Assembly (NCBI GenBank): GCA_937928175.1
Contig: CALFVP010000004.1
Span: 1 to 9,430, forward strand
Length of the DNA stretch: 9,430 nt
Direction: 5' to 3'
Origin: an uncultured bacterium
GTDB taxonomy: Bacteria > Spirochaetota > Brevinematia > DTOW01
Shown here: positions 5,774-9,430 of the stretch, in pieces
Position numbering within the stretch: the stretch's first letter is position 1
How the letters are laid out: every line of letters starts with the position of its first letter
Notes under the pieces: generated by a model
What the model was told of the DNA's origin: nothing
What the model saw: the letters and a program-made list of their open reading frames with translations, nothing else
Database searches by the model: none
Translations under genes and position numbers: made by a program

Positions 5774-7336
5774 ATGGATAGAAAAGAGCTAATTGTTATT
5801 CCAATTGGAATTCTATTCTCGTTTGTTGTTGCTTTAGGTATCTTTGTGATGTTTTTTGATGTCTTTAATGTTTTTGATCTTTTTAGAAGTTTGTCTTACT
5901 TTTTTGTTATTTCTGTTACTGTAAATTTCATTTTGGGAGTAGTGATTTTGCTTTTGAAGTTTGGTGGTAGTGTTTACAGTGTTGGGGTATTTATTGGTAA
6001 TTTATCTTTTCTCTTTTTACCCTTAGTTTTTGGCACTTTGGATTTTAGAATTTTTGCTAAAGTGTTTTTTATTGAAATTTTTTCTTTTGTTTTGTTTCTT
6101 ATGTTTGTTGATTTGCTTGGTATTCACACGATTCAAAGAAAATATAACTTTTTTAGTTTAATTTTTTCAAAGATTTTTGTTTTACTTGCTTTTACTTTGT
6201 TTGGGACGTTTTTGTTTTGGGAGGTTAGGTTTTCTGTTATTGCTTTGATTAGTTTAGTTTTTGGTTTTGTGTTACTGGAAATTAAAAGAGTTTTAGCAGT
6301 TAGTGGGCGTTTTAGTAACGTTGGCGGTGATTTGATACTTGATCTGCATAGTAAAAGTATTTCTACACTTAAAAGAGAATTAGATAACAGCTCTTATTTA
6401 GTTAATGCTTTACAATTGCAATTGGAGGTTTTGTCTAATTTAAAAAAAGAAATATATTCAAAAATTGAGTTTATTAAAGGTAAAATTTCTAATTGTATTT
6501 CTTCTCTTGATGATTACAGTTTTAGGTATACCGATTTAGAGGAGAATATTAGTAAGTTAGTAGCAGATTACTCAACTCACCTTTTGAGTATAGAGTATTA
6601 CCTTTCTAAGTTTAAGGATACTTTAAGTTTGGCTAACAAAACTATTAATTCTTCGTATGACAGAATTTCTTCAAAAGTGCAGAAAAAAAATGAAATTGTA
6701 GAGGTTTTTAGTCAAGTAAAGCTCGTGTTGGATTCACTTTTGACAAAGGTTGATTCAATTATTGGTATTTTATCTGAAGTTATTGTAAACCAGGTTTCAA
6801 TGTCTAAGAATGTGAATTTAATATTCGATGAACTTGGTGCTCTCAGTGTTATATCAACGAATATAGAGATAGAGTCTTTGAAGTATAAAGGTACAAAAAC
6901 TATGGGAACTATGATTTCTGAGATAAATGGTATTAGTAGCAATATAAAAACTTATGCTAGTGAGTTGTTAAGTTTGTACAATAAATTTAAGGATATTTTT
7001 GATTATCTTGGTACTACTTCTCAAAGTTTGTTAAAACATTCAGATAGGATAAAGTATAACGTTTTACTTGTTGGTGAGACTGTAAATGATATTTTAAGTT
7101 TTTTTGGTGATGAAGTTTCGGAAATTTCCAGTTTGGAAGCTAAATTTGATGAAATGAGTAATTTTATTTCTTCCATGTACGCACAATTGAAACAATTTAG
7201 AGAGTTTTTAGAAAAGATTTCAGAAGCGGTTTCTATGATTTCTGATATTAAAAGAATGCTAGAAATGATTAAGGTTTCACTTAACGATGTTTTTATCGTT
7301 ATTGAAGATTTACAGCAAAATGTTTCAGAAAGTTAA
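5774..7336 (+). CDS. Six-TM membrane protein with degenerate MCP-like coiled-coil domain
   Basis: A 520-residue protein. Residues 1-170 are almost wholly hydrophobic, with likely helices near 6-28, 40-62, 68-88, 91-113, 127-148 and 150-170 and only short loops, so there is no periplasmic ligand domain of the dCache or 4HB type. Residues 190-515 form a long helical coiled coil rich in S, I, L, K and E. Around 356-392 the sequence (SVISTNIEIESLKYKG, then MISEINGISSN) follows the chemoreceptor signalling-tip pattern IAxQTNLLALNAAIEAARAG...EIRxLA, but most CheA/CheW-contact residues are changed. It may be a receptor-like sensor that no longer couples to CheA, or a scaffold; its ligand is unknown. 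The start has an MDRKE cap before TM1. The next gene overlaps its end by 17 bp, so the two are probably co-expressed. Confidence 0.7.
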   Translation: MDRKELIVIPIGILFSFVVALGIFVMFFDVFNVFDLFRSLSYFFVISVTVNFILGVVILLLKFGGSVYSVGVFIGNLSFLFLPLVFGTLDFRIFAKVFFIEIFSFVLFLMFVDLLGIHTIQRKYNFFSLIFSKIFVLLAFTLFGTFLFWEVRFSVIALISLVFGFVLLEIKRVLAVSGRFSNVGGDLILDLHSKSISTLKRELDNSSYLVNALQLQLEVLSNLKKEIYSKIEFIKGKISNCISSLDDYSFRYTDLEENISKLVADYSTHLLSIEYYLSKFKDTLSLANKTINSSYDRISSKVQKKNEIVEVFSQVKLVLDSLLTKVDSIIGILSEVIVNQVSMSKNVNLIFDELGALSVISTNIEIESLKYKGTKTMGTMISEINGISSNIKTYASELLSLYNKFKDIFDYLGTTSQSLLKHSDRIKYNVLLVGETVNDILSFFGDEVSEISSLEAKFDEMSNFISSMYAQLKQFREFLEKISEAVSMISDIKRMLEMIKVSLNDVFIVIEDLQQNVSES

Positions 7337-8513
7337 GATTTTTGCAAAGCCTGATACAATTTCTTTTGTTTTGTCTGAAGATGCAAGTTACTTTGTAATA
7401 TTTGATTATGAGGGTAGGTTAAATTTTATTTTAAAAGATGTAAGATCTTACAGAAGAAGTTTTGATAATACTTTTTTGTGTGGTGATTTATATTCATCTA
7501 GGTTTCGTTTTTTGAGTGATGAAGAGGGTAATAGCGTATTTATAGAGTTATACAGTCTTATTAAAGGTATTATTGTTTCTGGTGATTTTGAGATTTACTA
7601 TACAGGAGGTAAACAAAATGACGTTTTAGAGGTTTTTGAGAAGATTTCAAATTTTGATTACACTTACTTTTTGGAAGATGCTCTTAGGTTTAGAAGTGTT
7701 TATAAACCTATAACTGTTTTACCGCCGGACCAGTACTTATCACTTTATATACCTTTAACTGAGGGTTGTTCTTACAATAAGTGCAGTTTTTGTAATCTTT
7801 ACAGGGATAGAAAGTTTAGAATCAAGGATGAGGATGAGGTTGTTCTGATGGTTAAAGGTATTTTAGATTATTTTAGAAAAAGTCTTCTTACAAGAAAAGG
7901 GGTATTTTTAGGGGAAGGAAATGTTTTTGTTGAGAATACTTATAAAATTGTTAATGCTATAAAGAGAATAAAAGATTTGCTTAGGGAGAGTGAGTATATA
8001 AAGTTTGATATAGATAATTGTTTTTACGGTTTTATGGATACATTTCATACCAGAAAGACAAAAGAAGAGATGAGGTTACTTAAAGAATCTGGGGTTAGGA
8101 GGGTTTACATTGGTTTAGAGACAGGTGATGATTTTTTACTATCCAACGTACTTTTAAAGCCTTCAAGCTCGAAGGATGTTTTGAACGCAGTTAGAAGTAT
8201 TAAGGAAGTTGGTATGAACGTTGGAATTATAGTTATTGTAGGGGTTGGTGGTAAGAAATATAAAGATGTGCATTTTAATAAAACGGTTAGTCTTATAAGC
8301 AGTATGGGTTTAACTGAAGGTGATATTGTTTACCTTTCTCCTATTGTTGAGTATGAAAATTTACTTTATAAGGATATAATGGATAAAAATGGTATTGAGA
8401 GGTTAAGTGAGGATGAAATGAGAAATGAAATATTTAGGTTTAAGAAATCTTTATCTCTGATACAAGGGGTAAAAGTTCCCATTTACAGAGTTGATAGATT
8501 TTTGTATGCGTAA
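7320..8513 (+). CDS. Radical SAM protein of unknown substrate with N-terminal extension
   Basis: The 397-residue product has a radical SAM core from about residue 135. EGCSYNKCSFCNLY (148-161) gives C150, C155 and C158, a CX4CX2C ligand set like that of a bacterial family I recall with TTGCSxNRCTFC motifs. Further family marks are FLGEGNVFV, VRRVYIGLETGDD and VGVGGKKYKDVHFNKT, with sequence like Elp3/MiaB-type barrels. Residues 1-130 form a mixed beta/alpha domain I do not recognise. No B12 domain, SPASM cysteines or TRAM domain is seen. An upstream in-frame ATG at 7287 would add 11 residues; I chose 7320 because MFQKVKIF begins a normal beta strand and the shorter overlap is commoner, but ribosome-site evidence is weak for both. 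The gene overlaps the MCP-like gene by 17 bp and the convergent sigma-like gene by 31 bp. Confidence 0.83.
   Translation: MFQKVKIFAKPDTISFVLSEDASYFVIFDYEGRLNFILKDVRSYRRSFDNTFLCGDLYSSRFRFLSDEEGNSVFIELYSLIKGIIVSGDFEIYYTGGKQNDVLEVFEKISNFDYTYFLEDALRFRSVYKPITVLPPDQYLSLYIPLTEGCSYNKCSFCNLYRDRKFRIKDEDEVVLMVKGILDYFRKSLLTRKGVFLGEGNVFVENTYKIVNAIKRIKDLLRESEYIKFDIDNCFYGFMDTFHTRKTKEEMRLLKESGVRRVYIGLETGDDFLLSNVLLKPSSSKDVLNAVRSIKEVGMNVGIIVIVGVGGKKYKDVHFNKTVSLISSMGLTEGDIVYLSPIVEYENLLYKDIMDKNGIERLSEDEMRNEIFRFKKSLSLIQGVKVPIYRVDRFLYA
8483..8513. other. Tail-to-tail coding overlap
   Basis: The last 31 bp of the radical SAM gene (plus) are also the last 31 bp of the sigma-like gene (minus). The plus stop is TAA at 8511-8513 and the minus stop is TAA at 8485-8483. 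No terminator hairpin lies between the genes, so their mRNAs should be complementary at the 3' ends. Confidence 0.85.
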
Positions 8514-9247
8514 TTCTTAAACTTTTCTCTTATTCTTTTTAAGCTTACGCCCACGTTACTTACACTTAAATTTAGCAGTTTACCTACATCTGAGTATCCG
8601 CATAGAGTGTTTAACTTTTTTAGTTTCTCCATTTTGGTTTTAGTAGGTTTTTTATTTATTGATTCTATTAGTTTTTTTCTTTTTATGTACTTTTTGTTTA
8701 CGTTTTTGTATATTTCTTCGTACTCGTTTATAACTTGCTGTATAGGTTTACCTGTGTATTTTGATATCAATTTTAAGTCTTCTGGGGTTAATTCAAATAT
8801 GAAAGTTTTTATTATGAGCTTTGAAAACTCATCGAGAGTGTTGAAAAATTCAATTGATTTCTCGAGGTTGACGTTTTCATCTTCTTTTAAATCACTTAGC
8901 AGGTAAAGTATGTTTATGTTTGATAGTTCTGATTCGTATATAACTTTCAAAGTTTTCCTTTTGGTTATTAAGAAGTTTTTGAAGCTATTTATCAGTGAAG
9001 CTGTTAGGTATGTTGTAAATTTGTACCCTTTGTCTTGGAAGTTTTTTATTACGTTTTCAATTCTTTCTATGAAGTATATATAAAATTCTCCGGCTTCGTC
9101 TAATTCCCTATTGTACATTATTATTGGGAAATTGTAGACGTAAATTGATATTTCTTTTATTATGGTGTTTAGTATAGAGTTGTTTCCTTCTTGGTATTCC
9201 AATATTAACTTTTTGATTTTATCTTCATCTATTTTGTTCATTTTCAT
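8483..9247 (-). CDS. Divergent sigma-70-like protein with C-terminal HTH
   Basis: A 254-residue, lysine-, asparagine- and isoleucine-rich soluble protein. Residues 45-95 resemble sigma region 2: an acidic helix (ELDEAGEFYIYFIERIENVI) then GYKFTTYLTASLINSFKNFL, matching the 'FxTYLxxxIxNxxxxxL' helix typical of sigma-70 family members. Residues 215-243 (GYSDVGKLLNLSVSNVGVSLKRIREKF) have the shape of a helix-turn-helix like region 4. The linker (100-210) is long and not recognised. It may be an alternative sigma factor or a sigma-derived DNA-binding regulator; promoter specificity cannot be read. The first ATG at 9247 follows the folP stop by 7 bp; a second ATG two codons on (9241) is possible. 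The ribosome site is poor (AATAAAG). It appears co-transcribed with folP. Confidence 0.65.
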   Translation of the reverse strand: MKMNKIDEDKIKKLILEYQEGNNSILNTIIKEISIYVYNFPIIMYNRELDEAGEFYIYFIERIENVIKNFQDKGYKFTTYLTASLINSFKNFLITKRKTLKVIYESELSNINILYLLSDLKEDENVNLEKSIEFFNTLDEFSKLIIKTFIFELTPEDLKLISKYTGKPIQQVINEYEEIYKNVNKKYIKRKKLIESINKKPTKTKMEKLKKLNTLCGYSDVGKLLNLSVSNVGVSLKRIREKFKNYAYKNLSTL

Positions 9248-9254
9248 CTTTATT

Positions 9255-9430
9255 TTAACTTATTATACGTTCTACAATTTTACAGGTTTGTTTACCTTCT
9301 TTCACGTCATGTACTCTTACTATTGAAGCTCCGTTTAGTAGTGCTATTGTGTTTAGTGCAATTGTACCTGTTAATCTTTCTTCAGGTCCTATTCCGTTTA
9401 AGATTGCTCCTATCATGGATTTTCTTGATA
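9255..9430 (-). CDS. folP: Dihydropteroate synthase, C-terminal end (5' part outside the window)
   Basis: The visible 58 codons of this minus-strand frame encode SRKSMIGAILNG, then GPEERLTGTIALNTIALLNGASIVRVHDVKEGKQ, ending ERIIS and a TAA at 9257-9255. The SRKSxIG motif (pterin- and pABA-side binding), the ERLxGTxA segment and RVHDV are the standard C-terminal marks of dihydropteroate synthase, which joins 7,8-dihydropterin pyrophosphate and p-aminobenzoate in folate synthesis. The N-terminal two thirds of the barrel lie beyond the right edge. All visible motifs look intact. It precedes the sigma-like gene by 7 bp on the same strand. The TATAAT string inside its final codons is coding sequence. 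Confidence 0.93.
   Translation of the reverse strand, partial: SRKSMIGAILNGIGPEERLTGTIALNTIALLNGASIVRVHDVKEGKQTCKIVERIIS

Noticed and set aside
6712..6942. Minus-strand open frame inside the MCP-like gene
   Set aside because: It is fully antisense to a convincing gene, without a ribosome-binding site or recognisable domain.
7287..7319. Longer start for the radical SAM gene (ATG at 7287)
   Set aside because: It would add MFLSLLKIYSK out of frame within the MCP-like gene, and the only ribosome-site-like sequence (AAGG) is about 12 bp away. The ATG at 7320 is preferred, though not proven.
9262..9267. TATAAT on the minus strand upstream of the sigma-like gene as its promoter
   Set aside because: It lies within the last codons of folP, has no -35 at a proper distance, and the 7 bp folP-sigma gap points to co-transcription.
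1..9430. CRISPR array, transposon ends, tRNA or other structured RNA genes
   Set aside because: I read both strands and saw no regularly spaced repeats, no paired terminal inverted repeats with target duplications, and no tRNA-like cloverleaf.

Overview
The window is AT-rich bacterial DNA, about 30% G+C by eye, and densely coded. It carries a FliK-like/FlhB-C-terminus-like gene pair, an MCP-like membrane protein, folate and tRNA-modification genes and a UDP-sugar pair. This points to a flagellated, low-GC bacterium. A spirochaete (perhaps Brevinematales-like) is my best guess, but it is an inference and other deep-branching flagellated phyla are possible.

Layout. (1) 1-2759, minus strand: ugd (UDP-glucose 6-dehydrogenase) then a UDP-glucuronate decarboxylase, 12 bp apart, a two-step route from UDP-glucose to UDP-xylose. 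After a 60 bp gap with its own promoter comes a polytopic membrane protein that runs off the left edge. (2) 2760-3065: the only gap above 300 bp, with a candidate promoter and a possible 34-codon ORF. (3) 3066-4535, minus: mnmE (tRNA wobble-uridine modification GTPase). (4) 4536-4699: GC-rich hairpin and the mnmE promoter. (5) 4700-5705, minus: a FliK-like protein overlapping a small FlhB C-terminal-domain homologue. (6) 5706-5773: divergent promoter region. (7) 5774-8513, plus: a six-TM protein with a degenerate MCP-type cytoplasmic coiled coil, overlapping a radical SAM protein of unknown substrate. (8) 8483-9430, minus: 3' end of folP (dihydropteroate synthase) followed after 7 bp by a divergent sigma-70-like protein, whose 3' end overlaps the radical SAM gene tail-to-tail by 31 bp.

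Expression signals show a pattern. Genes that look internal to operons (uxs, the FlhB-like gene) have clear Shine-Dalgarno sequences, as does ugd. Three genes that begin transcription units (mnmE, the MCP-like gene, the left membrane protein) have none, and instead have a -10-like hexamer 6-9 bp before the ATG, suggesting leaderless mRNAs.

No CRISPR array, insertion sequence, tRNA or rRNA was seen. The less ordinary parts are the MCP-like/radical SAM pair, the sigma-like gene facing it, and the animal-like form of Ugd.
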